Shown here: piece after piece, positions 1 to 8,900 of the stretch
Numbering within the stretch: the first letter of the stretch is position 1
Layout: each line of letters begins with the position of its first letter
DNA from: Rhodopirellula sp.
GTDB lineage: Bacteria; Planctomycetota; Planctomycetia; Pirellulales; Thermoguttaceae
Direction of reading: 5' to 3'
DNA length: 35,893 nt
Assembly (NCBI GenBank): GCA_012728855.1
Contig: JAAYEH010000526.1
Coordinates: 1-35,893 of the forward strand
Notes under the pieces: generated by a model
Databases searched by the model: none
What the model was told of the DNA's origin: nothing
Seen by the model: the letters and a program-made list of their open reading frames with translations, nothing else
Translations under genes and position numbers: made by a program

Positions 1-64
1 CAGCCTGTTCACGGTTTCGCGCCTCGCTCTGCCGGAGTCGTTCTTCGAGTTCGGGAATCGTCAT
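1..64 (-). CDS. 5' end of an unidentified gene running off the left edge (coiled-coil N-terminus)
   Basis: An ATG at 62-64 on the minus strand opens a frame without stops to the window edge. It encodes MTIPELEERLRQSEARNREQ, a charged, heptad-like helical start. Such N-termini are common in coiled-coil proteins and in IS66-type transposases, but 21 codons are too few to decide. No good Shine-Dalgarno is visible just upstream, which lowers confidence. It would lie downstream of the sulfatase on the same strand with about 240 bp between them. Confidence 0.35.
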   Translation of the reverse strand, partial: MTIPELEERLRQSEARNREQA

Positions 65-307
65 ACCGGAAAAGCTATCCGATTCCCGATTTGCCACAAA
101 GACCAGTTTTCAAAATGGACGGATACGCCGGGCTGATGGCAATCTTGATGGGACGCGATCATCTGCCGCTCGCTGAAAAGCGCATCGGCCAAGTTCCCAC
201 CGCAAGGCCGTGGCCCGGATCGAGACGCATCAGCGGCAAAGCGGCTGCCGGTACGCACGTTCGCCGAAGATCAATGATGCCTTCAGCCATAGCGTCTCAT
301 TTCTTCA

Positions 308-1759
308 TCATCGACCGCCTCGGCGCGTCTGGTAGTGCTTTCGCATCGCCTCGATGTCGAGCGGCTTGTCGGTCGTGCGGTTCCACCACTCGCCGGCGCG
401 ATGGGGATCGTAGTTGGGGTTTTTCGTGGTCATGCGGGCGCCGACCCGCTCTCGCCAGGCGGCAAGTTCTTGCTGGAGCTGTCTGGCGAGTTCCGGTTTC
501 GCCGCCGCCAGATCGTTCGATTCGCCGATGTCGTTTTCGAGGTGGTAGAGTTCCCGTTTTTCATCGTCGAAGAACTCGATCAACTTCCACTCACGGGCTC
601 GAATCGCGCCGGCCGGTCGCGAGTGGTGATAGTGGGGATAGTGGAAGTAGATGGCGTCGCGCGGGAGCGTCTGGGTCGGATCCTCGAGCAAGGGAACCAG
701 GCTCGTGCCGTCGATCGGCTGCTGGGGCAGTTGGGCCGACGCGATCTCGCAGAAAGTGGAGAGCAGATCGGCCGTGGTCGCCGGCTCATCGCAGACGCTG
801 CCCGGCGCCACGACGCCCGGCCAGCGGACGATCAAGGGCACGCGAATGCCACCTTCGTAGAGCGTCCCCTTTTCGTCGCGCAACGGGGCGTTGTCCGAAA
901 TCACGTCGCCCACGCCCGTGAACATCATCCGGATGCCGCCGTTGTCGGAGGTGAAGACGACAATCGTGTCGTCGCTCAAGCCAAGCTCCTTCAGTTTGTC
1001 GAGAATCCGACCGATGCTGGTGTCGAGGTCTTCGACCATCGCCGCGTAGACCGGGTTGTTGACGCCTTCCTCCGGTTTCGGCTTGTTATCGTATTTGGCC
1101 GTCGTCTCGGCTCTCGCCTCGACGGGGATGTGTACGGCGTGGTGTGACAGGGTGACAAAAAACGGGCGATCCCTGTTCTGTTGGATGAACCACAAGGTGG
1201 CGTCGGTCAGAAAATCAATCGATTTCGGCCCGGGCTTTTTGGTCGTTCTCCACTTCTGAAAATCCTTGCCTAACTGCCGCTCGGTGACTTGATAGCCCAG
1301 CTTTTCCGGCTCCGGTCCCAAGTGCCATTTGCCGAAATAGGCGGTTTGGTAGCCCGCGGCCGCCAGGCAATCGCCGGGCGACCGGATCCCTTCGCGAAGC
1401 TCGTGCTCGATCGGCGGAACGATGAGCTTCTCGAAAGGACGCCAGTGGCCGGGGATGAAATCGGTGATCCCCGTCCGCGCGGAGTACTGGCCGGTCTGGA
1501 TCGTCGAACGTGTCGAGGAGCAAACGGGCGTGGCGGCGTAGAAATCGGTGAACCGCACGCCATCCCTCGCCAGGCGGTCGATCGCCGGCGTTTCATGAAA
1601 CTGATGGCCGTAACAGGCCACATCGGGCCAGCCCATATCGTCGATGAGCAGAAAGACGATGTTCGGTTTTCGTCCGGCCGCGTCCGCCGCGACTGCCGGC
1701 GCGAGGAATACCAGCGAATCAAGGCAACACAATGTCGCCAGCAGTAGGCGTTTCGTCAT
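308..1759 (-). CDS. Secreted arylsulfatase-type sulfatase (sulfatase family S1)
   Basis: The product (483 aa) is a type I sulfatase, expected to hydrolyse sulfate esters, probably on polysaccharides, outside the cytoplasm. The N-terminus is a signal peptide (TKRLLLATLCCLDSLVFLAP) cleaved near AVAADA. The metal-binding Asp pair is in FLLIDDMGWPDV (D40, D41). The formylglycine site is C80 in PVCSSTRSTIQTGQ. GKWHLG and VFTSDNGG are the other conserved active-site blocks. The signature has Ser where Pro or Ala is commonest (C-S-S-T-R), a variant that occurs in the family. A GTG/ATG further upstream is possible, but the ATG at 1757-1759 is chosen because a perfect AGGAGG lies at 1765-1770. The gene stands alone, with no carbohydrate-degradation partner in the window, so the substrate cannot be inferred. 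Cys-type sulfatases need a maturase, which must be encoded elsewhere. Confidence 0.93.
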   Translation of the reverse strand: MTKRLLLATLCCLDSLVFLAPAVAADAAGRKPNIVFLLIDDMGWPDVACYGHQFHETPAIDRLARDGVRFTDFYAATPVCSSTRSTIQTGQYSARTGITDFIPGHWRPFEKLIVPPIEHELREGIRSPGDCLAAAGYQTAYFGKWHLGPEPEKLGYQVTERQLGKDFQKWRTTKKPGPKSIDFLTDATLWFIQQNRDRPFFVTLSHHAVHIPVEARAETTAKYDNKPKPEEGVNNPVYAAMVEDLDTSIGRILDKLKELGLSDDTIVVFTSDNGGIRMMFTGVGDVISDNAPLRDEKGTLYEGGIRVPLIVRWPGVVAPGSVCDEPATTADLLSTFCEIASAQLPQQPIDGTSLVPLLEDPTQTLPRDAIYFHYPHYHHSRPAGAIRAREWKLIEFFDDEKRELYHLENDIGESNDLAAAKPELARQLQQELAAWRERVGARMTTKNPNYDPHRAGEWWNRTTDKPLDIEAMRKHYQTRRGGR

Positions 1760-1764
1760 TGTAC

Positions 1765-1770
1765 CCTCCT
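1765..1770 (-). promoter_or_regulatory. Shine-Dalgarno that fixes the sulfatase start
   Basis: The minus strand reads AGGAGG followed by a 5-base spacer (GTACA) and ATG (1759-1757). This places the start after the longer upstream open frame and directly before the signal peptide. Confidence 0.7.
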
Positions 1771-2175
1771 CACGGGTCGCACTTTTCCAGTAAGCCGTAC
1801 GCAAGTAGCAACAGTCCCCGCTTTGTCAGGGTTCCTTGGACGCGGCGGCCGTTTGGCGATTCTAGATCATCGCGATCACGCACACCAGAACCAAGAAGGA
1901 GTCGGTGGCGTTTACAGTTTGAGGCGTTCTTTGGCTACTGCTACCGCTCCGCGTATGCGAATACTTCAACAGAGCGGATGCACGGCAGCCTCACGGTGAA
2001 ACGGTGCGGGGCCATGGAATGCCTGGTTTTCGTTTCAATGTACGATGCTTTCCGGGTTCTTCCGGGTTTCTTGTGGGGAAGAACAGTGCATAACGGGTCC
2101 GTTGGGATGTCGTCAGCCGGTGCATCCCTGCGCCTGCCGATGGTCCGGCGACCTCGCAGGGCTCGGGAAACCCGT

Positions 2176-2232
2176 GAACAGAGAAGAGGCACCGGTACTT
2201 TTGTCGGGAGTACCGGTGTCTCTTCTCTGTTC
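2176..2232. repeat. 23-bp inverted repeat with 11-base loop
   Basis: Arms 2176-2198 and 2210-2232 are complementary at 22 of 23 positions, and the single mismatch is a G-U pair in RNA. The arms contain the palindromic ACCGGT core next to AGAGAAGAG. There is no T-tract after it, so it does not look like a simple intrinsic terminator. A dispersed REP-like element is the likelier nature (inference). Confidence 0.7.
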
Positions 2233-2374
2233 CGCGTCTTGCAGCGCAGAGCCAGGAGCCTGCGATTTTCCGGGCAGGCCAATGCGTGTTGTCGATGGAT
2301 TCTATGGAAGTGCCTGGTTTTCAGGCGAAGCCGTGTTGGTATCGATCGTTTTCCTGTTCCGCTCGATCAACGGG

Positions 2375-2905
2375 TCACTGAGCCGCTGCTGTCGTATATT
2401 CATCCAGCAATCTCCGAAAGGTTCGATACTGAACCACGGTCACGTGCGGCGGCGTCTGGTGGTCGACGCTCGGAATGAATCCTCCGGATCGCATCAAAGG
2501 GAGCAGCCGCTCGAACTCGTTCCGCATGGCTTCCTCACCCTTGTCCATCACCATCTTATCAAAGTGTCCCACCAGGCAGAGCGGCGGGAAGGCTCGACGC
2601 AGGTCGATTCCGTCGACCCCCGCCTGCCGCTCCAGCGGCAACACGCCGCGAATTCTCTCGCGCAACAGCCAGGGCACCATGAGGGTCACGTCGCCGTCCG
2701 TATCGACAAACGGAACGATGTCCTTCTCCAGCAATCATGGCACGACCTGCCGATAGTAGGGCGCGATGAACTCGTCGAAATGCCGCTCGGAGATCATCGG
2801 GCCGTTGTTGTAGGACATGTCTTCCGCGATCGTAGCGAACGTCGGTACACATACCTTTTCGACCTGATCGAGAATCTTCAGATTGAAGTCGGTCAGATCG
2901 TTATG
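2375..2905 (-). pseudogene. Decayed uroporphyrinogen-decarboxylase (URO-D) family protein, C-terminal half
   Basis: Minus-strand translation gives a continuous URO-D-type C-terminal region: LTDFNLKILDQV, then PTFATIAEDMSYNNGPM, FDEFIAPYYRQVVP, a stop, LLEKDIVPFVDTDGDV, GVLPLERQAGVDG, GHFDKMVM, and GFIPSVDHQTPP near the natural C-terminus. The frame is interrupted by TGA at 2735-2737, just where homologues tend to carry Arg before LLE, so a CGA to TGA change is the simplest explanation. The N-terminal half is missing. Upstream of about 2905 the sequence belongs to an unrelated small membrane ORF in another frame. Planctomycete URO-D-like proteins usually act in methyl transfer or degradative metabolism rather than haem synthesis. 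This copy is most likely non-functional. A restart at TTG 2734 could make 119 residues, but no ribosome site supports it. Confidence 0.75.
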
Positions 2906-3131
2906 TCCTGTCCACGGGTCGATGCGGCGGACGAGTGTGCCGGTGGTGCGGCCACCAGAAGATCTCTCCCGCGCAATTCCTTACGAAATGCTCCCGGCAG
3001 AAGATCGCCAGCGAGGCTCCGGCCAGGAGCCACAAGATCACATCCCCCGGTGCAATGCACATCGCCAGTGCCGCCCCGAGGAGAAACGCCGCCGTGGAGA
3101 CAATCGCCTGCTCAACGCGATACCTCTTCAT
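2901..3131 (-). CDS. Small membrane protein of unknown function, possibly truncated
   Basis: The frame encodes 76 residues. A perfect Shine-Dalgarno (AGGAGGTGA on the minus strand, about 3137-3145) precedes ATG 3131-3129. Two adjacent hydrophobic segments (about residues 9-27 and 29-45: IVSTAAFLLGAALAMCIAP, then VILWLLAGASLAIFC) form a helical hairpin with short ends. The last ~20 residues (PHHRHTRPPHRPVDRT) read into the sequence that carries the URO-D remnant in another frame. The natural C-terminus was therefore probably lost in the same deletion, and the present stop is accidental. No family was recognised. Confidence 0.5.
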   Translation of the reverse strand: MKRYRVEQAIVSTAAFLLGAALAMCIAPGDVILWLLAGASLAIFCREHFVRNCAGEIFWWPHHRHTRPPHRPVDRT

Positions 3132-3268
3132 GGCTCACCTCCTGATGAACAGTTGAAGCGAGACACCCTAGCGCATTGAATTCTATCCGCGGCCGTCGAA
3201 CTGTTGTACGGATTTAGCCCAGTTTTGTCGAAAACGCGTCTGTCGGGGGGGCTTTGGGGAGAGCGGAG

Positions 3269-3324
3269 AGTCAAGAGTCGAGAGTCAAGAGCCGATCGGA
3301 TTGCCTAGCTCTCGACTCTTGACT
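3269..3324. repeat. GAGTC-rich inverted repeat downstream of the giant-protein operon
   Basis: Arms 3269-3284 and 3309-3324 are perfectly complementary over 16 bp. They are built from short GAGTC / AAGAGTC units, and more partial units flank them (to about 3342). The element lies 36 bp after the stop of the last gene of the minus-strand operon. It could form a transcript-end hairpin, but there is no clear U-tract. A dispersed repeat is equally likely. Confidence 0.6.
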
Positions 3325-3359
3325 GTGGACTCTCGACTCTTTCCCACCCCCTTCTCGGC

Positions 3360-3584
3360 TCAGCGGTCGTCCCGATCGGGAGGTTCCGATCCGGCGATCG
3401 CAGCGAGCAAGGCCACGGCCGCCGCGGAGCTGACTACCAAGACGACGAGCACGATCATGCTGGCACGCGGTGGAACCTCCAGCCAACGGAGCCCGCCGAA
3501 GAGGAGGGCGATCGCCACGGCGGCCGCCAAGAGCGACCGCAGACGAAACTGAAGCGGCGGCGGACGGTGTTGCTCGGGGGTCAT
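3360..3584 (-). CDS. Small two-helix membrane protein, coupled to the giant membrane protein
   Basis: This frame encodes 74 residues starting MTPEQHRPPPLQFRLRSLLA. Two hydrophobic segments follow (about 19-32, AAAVAIALLFGG, and 42-64, MIVLVVLVVSSAAAVALLAA), and the acidic tail is SEPPDRDDR. The opening QFRLRSLL is a style often seen in small planctomycete membrane proteins (family knowledge, not a named domain). Its ATG overlaps the upstream stop in the four-base form ATGA (3584-3581), so translation is very likely coupled to the giant protein. A stoichiometric partner or small subunit in the same membrane complex is a reasonable inference. An upstream in-frame extension exists but would overlap deep into the giant gene, so the coupled start is preferred. 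Confidence 0.75.
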   Translation of the reverse strand: MTPEQHRPPPLQFRLRSLLAAAVAIALLFGGLRWLEVPPRASMIVLVVLVVSSAAAVALLAAIAGSEPPDRDDR

Positions 3585-5944
3585 CGCTGCCACGTCCGGA
3601 ACCGCTGGATCGCCGTAAGGATTCCCTCTCGCCGTTTCTCGAACACCGCAAAGGTGGCCATTACCGCCGTGCAGAGCACGATGCAAAAGACCCAGAGGAT
3701 CCACGTTTGCCGCTGGTCCACGGCGGCGTATTTGATCATCGTTACCACGACCAACATCAGGAACGTCGAGCCCATGTAGAGGAACGACCGGATTCGCAGC
3801 ACCACTCCAATCAGCACCCCCGCCATCGACAGGAAGATCAGCGTCATCGGCAGCGCCACCGACTCGCCGATCGAGCGAAGATACTCACTGCTCGAGGAGA
3901 CGTAGACCACGCTGAGCGCGATGTAACGCAGCGCCGTACACTGCGAACCGGTGAGCCGGTCGTGGTTGAGATGCTCGGCGAGCAGAACGACCAGCGCAAA
4001 AGGGATGAGCCAGAGCTGCGGGTGGTCGACGAACTGGAAATCGAGCTGGAACCACAGAACACAGAGTCCCACCGAGAGAACCACGCCCGATAACGCCCCG
4101 TACACGGCCGACCGCCGCGTCACCGCCAACAAGCCATAGAAGACGCCGGCCAGCAGCCAAAGCGCGGGCGTGGCGCCGGCAAAGCCGATGTGCGGCTCCT
4201 CTTCGAGAAAGAACCAAAACCCGATTGCCGGGGCGATCGGCAGCAGGGCGGCGGTCCGCATCAGCGGCTCGGCGAGCACGGGCAGCCCTCGGCGTTGGAA
4301 GAATTCGCCCAGCGCCGCCCCAGCGAAGGCCACCCCGAGCACGAACAACATCCAGTACTGCCGGACGATGCCGAGTTGGAACCACTCGGGCACGGTCAGC
4401 CAGAAGTGCAGACCGACGAGCGCCGCGAGCACCTCCGCGGCATAGACGTAGACGGTCCGGCCGCGGTCGCTCATCCCGAGCGGATCGAGACGCTCCAGCA
4501 CTGCGAATGTCAACGATGCTCCGATCAGTCCGGCCAGTGCCGCCGCGACAATCAAGACAGCGGGAAGTGCCAGGGGAGCACCTTCGCCGGGAACATAAAG
4601 CACCGCCTCCTGGATGAACACGGCGGCTAACGACAGCAGCGCCAATCCGCCGAACCACGGTGCGACGCGGCGGGCCGCGTCGCGCCAGTCACTTGCCGGT
4701 GGAGGTTGCTGAAAAAGGGGACAGGCACCGCAACGAACAGTGGTTTGGCTCGCGGGCAGATACGAGATGTTGCGGAGCCAGTCCCCTTTTTCAGCAGCCT
4801 CCCGTATCACGCGTGGAATGCCCAATCCACTGATAAGGGTCATTAGGACGGCGGTGACCATGACTACAACCGTCCGATGCAACCACGGCGCCGCAATCGC
4901 CGGATCGAGTCCCGCCCAGCCCGACTCGGCCAGCAGCATCAGTCCCAACAGAAACGCCAGGGTTTGCCAACCGCTCCGCGTCCGCCCGCTTGCCCAGCGG
5001 ATGGTCAAGAGGGCCGCCGGCAAGAGCATGGCGATCGTGAGGGGGCCCGCCGGTCGTCCGGCGAGTCGAGCGAGGATCGGATTGCCGACGTCGAGAAAGA
5101 CTGGATCCAACGAGATCCACAGACTAAGCCCGGCCGCCGTGAGCGTAAGGACCATCTGCGCCGCAGGAAACCACGCCACCGTCCAGCGATCTTCCGACGG
5201 AATCCGCAACGCCGCGGCAAGCTTCTTCACTCTCGGCAACCACCAGCCCACCGACGCGCACAGCAACACAAATGCTCCGAGCGTCAGCACCGCCGTCCAC
5301 ACGAACGCGTAACGAGACAGTCGTTGGACGCTCAGCGCCAAGGCCAGTCCGGCCAGTGCAGTTGCGTAGAGCGAAGCGAGAGGAAAGCGGGCGCGGGCGT
5401 CCCAGAGGAGCACGATGGCGGCCAGCGCGGTGGCGCCCAGGGCGTACCAGGAGTTGCGCTGCGGCGCCCCGTGTGCGATCGTCAGAACGTCGCTTGTCAC
5501 CATCGCCCAGGCGTAGACCGCCAGCAGCACAAGCCCGGTCAACGCTGTCAGATGGGATATTGGCAGTCGTCGCTCGGCGCCCTCCAATGCCGGAACACCG
5601 CCGCGGTGGGCCTTCTCCAGAAGCGACCAGAGGATCGCTGCCGCCGCAAATGCCAGGACGTTCATCGTCGCCAGGCCGCCCGCTGTCGCTTCCGGTGAGA
5701 TCCACCAGAAGACGATGCCGGCCACGTTGAACAAGACGGCGGATGCCAGGATAGAGATTGGCTGCCGCAGCCACATCCCGAGTGTGCCCGCCATCAAGCT
5801 GACGCTTGCGATCGCGCCGAGCGACCACCAGGGACGCGCCGGGTCGGTAGTGCAGTGGACTAAAGCGAGCGCTAATACCGCCGCGGCAATCGCGGTCACC
5901 CAACCCTGCACAAGACGCAGCCCCGACCCCTTCCTGTGGCGCAA
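3581..5944 (-). CDS. Giant polytopic membrane protein, C-terminal segment (after frameshift)
   Basis: This 787-codon frame continues the giant protein of 5945-10799 after a one-base frame change at 5943-5947. It opens RHRKGSGLRLVQGWVTAIAA and contains roughly 18 hydrophobic helices separated by short loops, for example VTAIAAAVLALALV, LLVVVTMIKYAAV and ILWVFCIVLCTAVMATF. The last soluble residues are FEKRREGILTAIQRFRTWQR. Read on its own it would have to start at TTG 5944 in the middle of a helix-loop unit with no ribosome site, so an independent gene is unlikely. Codons 381-414 (4701-4802) correspond to a REPIN-like element that keeps the frame and adds a hydrophilic loop. No enzyme motif was recognised. 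Its stop overlaps the small membrane gene. Confidence 0.85.
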   Translation of the reverse strand: MRHRKGSGLRLVQGWVTAIAAAVLALALVHCTTDPARPWWSLGAIASVSLMAGTLGMWLRQPISILASAVLFNVAGIVFWWISPEATAGGLATMNVLAFAAAAILWSLLEKAHRGGVPALEGAERRLPISHLTALTGLVLLAVYAWAMVTSDVLTIAHGAPQRNSWYALGATALAAIVLLWDARARFPLASLYATALAGLALALSVQRLSRYAFVWTAVLTLGAFVLLCASVGWWLPRVKKLAAALRIPSEDRWTVAWFPAAQMVLTLTAAGLSLWISLDPVFLDVGNPILARLAGRPAGPLTIAMLLPAALLTIRWASGRTRSGWQTLAFLLGLMLLAESGWAGLDPAIAAPWLHRTVVVMVTAVLMTLISGLGIPRVIREAAEKGDWLRNISYLPASQTTVRCGACPLFQQPPPASDWRDAARRVAPWFGGLALLSLAAVFIQEAVLYVPGEGAPLALPAVLIVAAALAGLIGASLTFAVLERLDPLGMSDRGRTVYVYAAEVLAALVGLHFWLTVPEWFQLGIVRQYWMLFVLGVAFAGAALGEFFQRRGLPVLAEPLMRTAALLPIAPAIGFWFFLEEEPHIGFAGATPALWLLAGVFYGLLAVTRRSAVYGALSGVVLSVGLCVLWFQLDFQFVDHPQLWLIPFALVVLLAEHLNHDRLTGSQCTALRYIALSVVYVSSSSEYLRSIGESVALPMTLIFLSMAGVLIGVVLRIRSFLYMGSTFLMLVVVTMIKYAAVDQRQTWILWVFCIVLCTAVMATFAVFEKRREGILTAIQRFRTWQR
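4701..4802. repeat. REPIN-like element inserted in frame in the giant gene
   Basis: Arms 4701-4734 and 4769-4802 are inverted copies matching at 31 of 34 positions, with a 34-base loop. The arms carry GGGGACAGGCACC on one side and GGGGACTGGCTCC on the other (complement). The element is 102 bp, exactly 34 codons, and adds no stop, so it reads through as a loop containing TTVRCGACPLFQQPPP between two membrane-helix regions. The same core is found twice at 33658-33799. Confidence 0.8.
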
Positions 5945-5947
5945 AAA
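5943..5947 (-). other. Frame break in the giant membrane protein gene at an A5/T5 run
   Basis: Upstream, the minus strand reads GGC ATT TTT GCG CCA in the N-terminal frame. Downstream, the membrane-protein reading resumes one base later as TTG CGC CAC AGG. Removing one T from the five-T run joins the two frames without a gap. In the original frame the sequence continues to a stop at 5124 but becomes Arg/Gly-rich and loses all hydrophobic helices. The site is a homopolymer, so a sequencing or assembly error is possible. A true indel is possible too. A programmed +1 shift is not excluded, but no typical stop-codon or rare-codon slippery context is seen. Confidence 0.85.
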
Positions 5948-8900
5948 TGCCCGTGGCGAGCACGATCAGCCCGACCACGGCCCACGATGCGGTCAGTACG
6001 TGATAGGCAGCCCATCCGCCCGCCGCCGGTCCTATGCCACCGGCGACAAGGCATGCATATAAAACGCCTCCGCCAAGCCCCAGGCCGGCGAGCACGTCGA
6101 TCCCTTGTTGCGGCCTCACTTGCCACAAATACCAGGCGGCGACGACTCCCGTCAGCACCAGGGCAACCCAGCCGGCCGGCGCCGCCAACAGCGGCAACCA
6201 AGCGGGGAGCGAGTCCGGATCGGCCAGCAGCGCGGCGACCGGCGGCACCAACAGAACCGCATTGCCGATAACCCCCAACGCTGTCTGGATACCCAAGAGC
6301 GGACTGATCCCGATCGAAAGCTCGCGGAGTTCGTAGAGCCGCCGGCGCGCCGCGAGCCAGACCAGGGCCACGGCCATACTGGCGATCACGTTGGCTTGTC
6401 CCATGAGGATCAGCCATGCCTCGGCGGTGAGTGTCCGGCCACCGGCTGACTGGACGTACCAGACCACCAGCGAGGCGGCGAGGTTCACACCCGGCGCGGC
6501 GGCAAAGGCCCATCCCTCCTCGCGCCGCCAGTAGCCCATCGTGGCGCCGGCAAGACTCGCCACGGCAATGGCCGCCGCCGCCCAGAGCAATTCGACGCCG
6601 CCGCCGTGGAAGAAGGCGGTCTTCAGTCCCAGGGCCACGGCCAATAGCCCGGCGATGGAGACCCACGTCGACGCCGCTCGCAGCAGAGTCTGCGGCGGTC
6701 CCTCCGCGCCCGGCAGCGTGCGAAGGCCGGCCACCCACCATGCGGCTGCTACCGTCACGAGAGAATAGGTCGCCCAAGCGAGCATCAGCGTGCGATAGCC
6801 CCACTCCGGCGCATCGGGCAAGAGGGCTCGCACGGTGCAGGCCAGCAGTGCCAACGCCGTCATGCCCGCCGCTCCGGCCAAATTGGGCGACATCCTAACG
6901 CCTGCTTTCGCTCGGTGGAGTACTAGCGACGCCACCGAGAGGATCAAGGCAGTCCAGCCGATCCAGGAGCCGGCGGCCACCGTCCAGCTTTGCCAGCGGT
7001 AGGGGTAGAAAACCAGGGCAACCAGCGCCGGCCCCAACAGTATTGTGTTTCCCAGCACGCCCATCGCGAGTTGCAATCGCATTAACGCCACCGACGACTC
7101 GGCACGGGGGCCTTCGCGCCAGACGTCGAGCCACTGCCGCGCCACCAGCCACAGGATCGCCCAGGCAGCGGCCGCGATCGTGGCCAGTTGCACGACGACG
7201 GCCAACTGCGTCGCGCCGAATGTTCGGTGCGTGAGCAGATAGCCCAGTACGACGGTGAGTTGAACGACCAGTCCGGCGGAAAAGGCATACCCGGCAGAAG
7301 CTTCGCGGACCGCCAGCACCACCAGGCCGCCGATCACCAGCAACAGCGGGACGGCGTAGGAGATCTCCGCGCCAATGCGGTCGAAGAATGTTCCGGCCAA
7401 AGGCCCCGATGGCTCAACCGCGGCAAGGCGCAGCCCCGCGGCCACGAGCGTTACACTGAGCACAGGCAGGAGTGTCGTTGCCACGAGCGTGGTTCGGGCG
7501 ATCGAGGAACCCAAAGGCGTCACTTCCACGTTGGCACGCACCGACTGGGCGGCTGCGAGGAGTTGCCGCCGCCCGGCGATGGCGGCAGCCGCAAGCAGAA
7601 ACGTCGATGACGCTGCCCAGCGCAACGCTGACGCCGTGGCCAACTGGCCGCCGAATGGCCCTGCAATCAACGCGGGCGGTGTGGCCGCCGCGAGCAGACT
7701 GCTTACCACTTCCGCTTCACGCCACCGGTGCCAAAGCGCGACGATCAGACCGGTGGCCAACAGGCCCAGTAGCAACCACGCAACCGGCCCGAAGGCTTCC
7801 AGCGGCGCGCCGGCTGCCCGCCGGCCCAATTCGGCCGTGCAGCCGGGGAAGAGACTGATGGCGACCAGCAGAGCTTGCAGGAGAACGACCGCGTGGCCCA
7901 CGGCTCGATCCACACTCGGTCCACCACCATCGAGTAACTGCTGCGCGGTGGTATTTCTACGCAGGAGTATCCGCGCCGCGAGCCAGCCGAGCGTAAGCGC
8001 TGCCAGTCCGATTCCATAGATCTGCAACACGCGAGGATCGGCCAGATCGACCGGTTTGCCGACGTTCCAGGGATGCTGTTGGATCCATGCCGTCGCCGCG
8101 GTGAGGGTGGTCACAGTCAAGGCCGCCTGGGCCGCTGCAAACATCGCCGGCCAACGGTTGGTCCAGGCGATTACCAGCCAGATGGCCGCCAGCCAGCCGA
8201 GACAACCGGCCATCCAAACGGTTTCGTCCCAGGAACTGAGGAAGATTGCCGGAATCGCCATTGTGGAAGTGGCCAGCGCGATCTCGCCCAACGGCTGGGT
8301 GTAAACACGGCGGATCGCTTCGCCGACGTTCTCCGGCGCGCCGCTCTTGAGCCACCACTGAAGCGCCAGGCCGACCACGACCGAAACACTGGCGTGAGTC
8401 AACAGCGCGATCAGCCACGGCTCTTCGACCCAACCTGTATCGTTGAGGACGAGCGTGTGGATCAGCCCCGCCAGCGCAACGAGCGAGGCGATGTACGTTC
8501 GCGGCGGCGACCGATAGCCCCAGGCGAGCAGCACCCACAACGCTGCGGCCAACAGCGCCGCCACGGCCAGTTCCGGCGAGCCGCCGATCGCTTGGCGCTC
8601 GGACCACGCCGTCCAAACGCCTACCGTCACGGCAAGCCCTGCGAGAAGTTCAGCCACGTGCGCAGCGGGTAAGCGATAAGTTTCCAGCAGTCTCGTGCGA
8701 TCGGATGCTGCGGGGGTCTCCAACCAGGGTGTGCCGGGCTGGTTCGAGATGCGATTGAGAACTGCCGCGGCGGCGCCGAGCACGACCGCCTCGGCCGCCA
8801 GCACTGTGGCCCACACCGGCGCGAACCCGCCGACCTGCCAGCGAAGCGCCCAGAGCGTTGCCGCGGAGAGCAATCCCAATCCCAGATACGTCAGCAACGG

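Larger units (their letters stand above)
1760..2374. other. Gene-free stretch with one strong palindrome
   Basis: About 615 bp between the sulfatase start and the end of the decayed URO-D gene. Open frames exist on both strands, but they lack signal peptides, domain motifs and ribosome sites and look like chance frames in GC-rich DNA. The notable content is the 23-bp inverted repeat at 2176-2232. The phrase GCCTGGTTTTC also occurs twice, near 2021 and 2311. No rRNA, tRNA or recognisable structured RNA was seen. Confidence 0.5.

Noticed and set aside
1941..2282. 113-codon minus-strand frame in the gene-free stretch
   Set aside because: It is basic and low in motif content, has no ribosome site, and spans the palindrome, so it looks like chance.
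5124..5942. Continuation of the first frame of the giant gene to a stop at 5124
   Set aside because: After the frame break the translation turns Arg/Gly-rich with no membrane helices, while the other frame keeps the helix pattern to 3581.
5943..5947. Programmed ribosomal frameshifting as the explanation of the break
   Set aside because: No stop codon, rare-codon pause site or evident downstream structure was seen at the site. An indel in a homopolymer is simpler, so this is only kept as a remote option.
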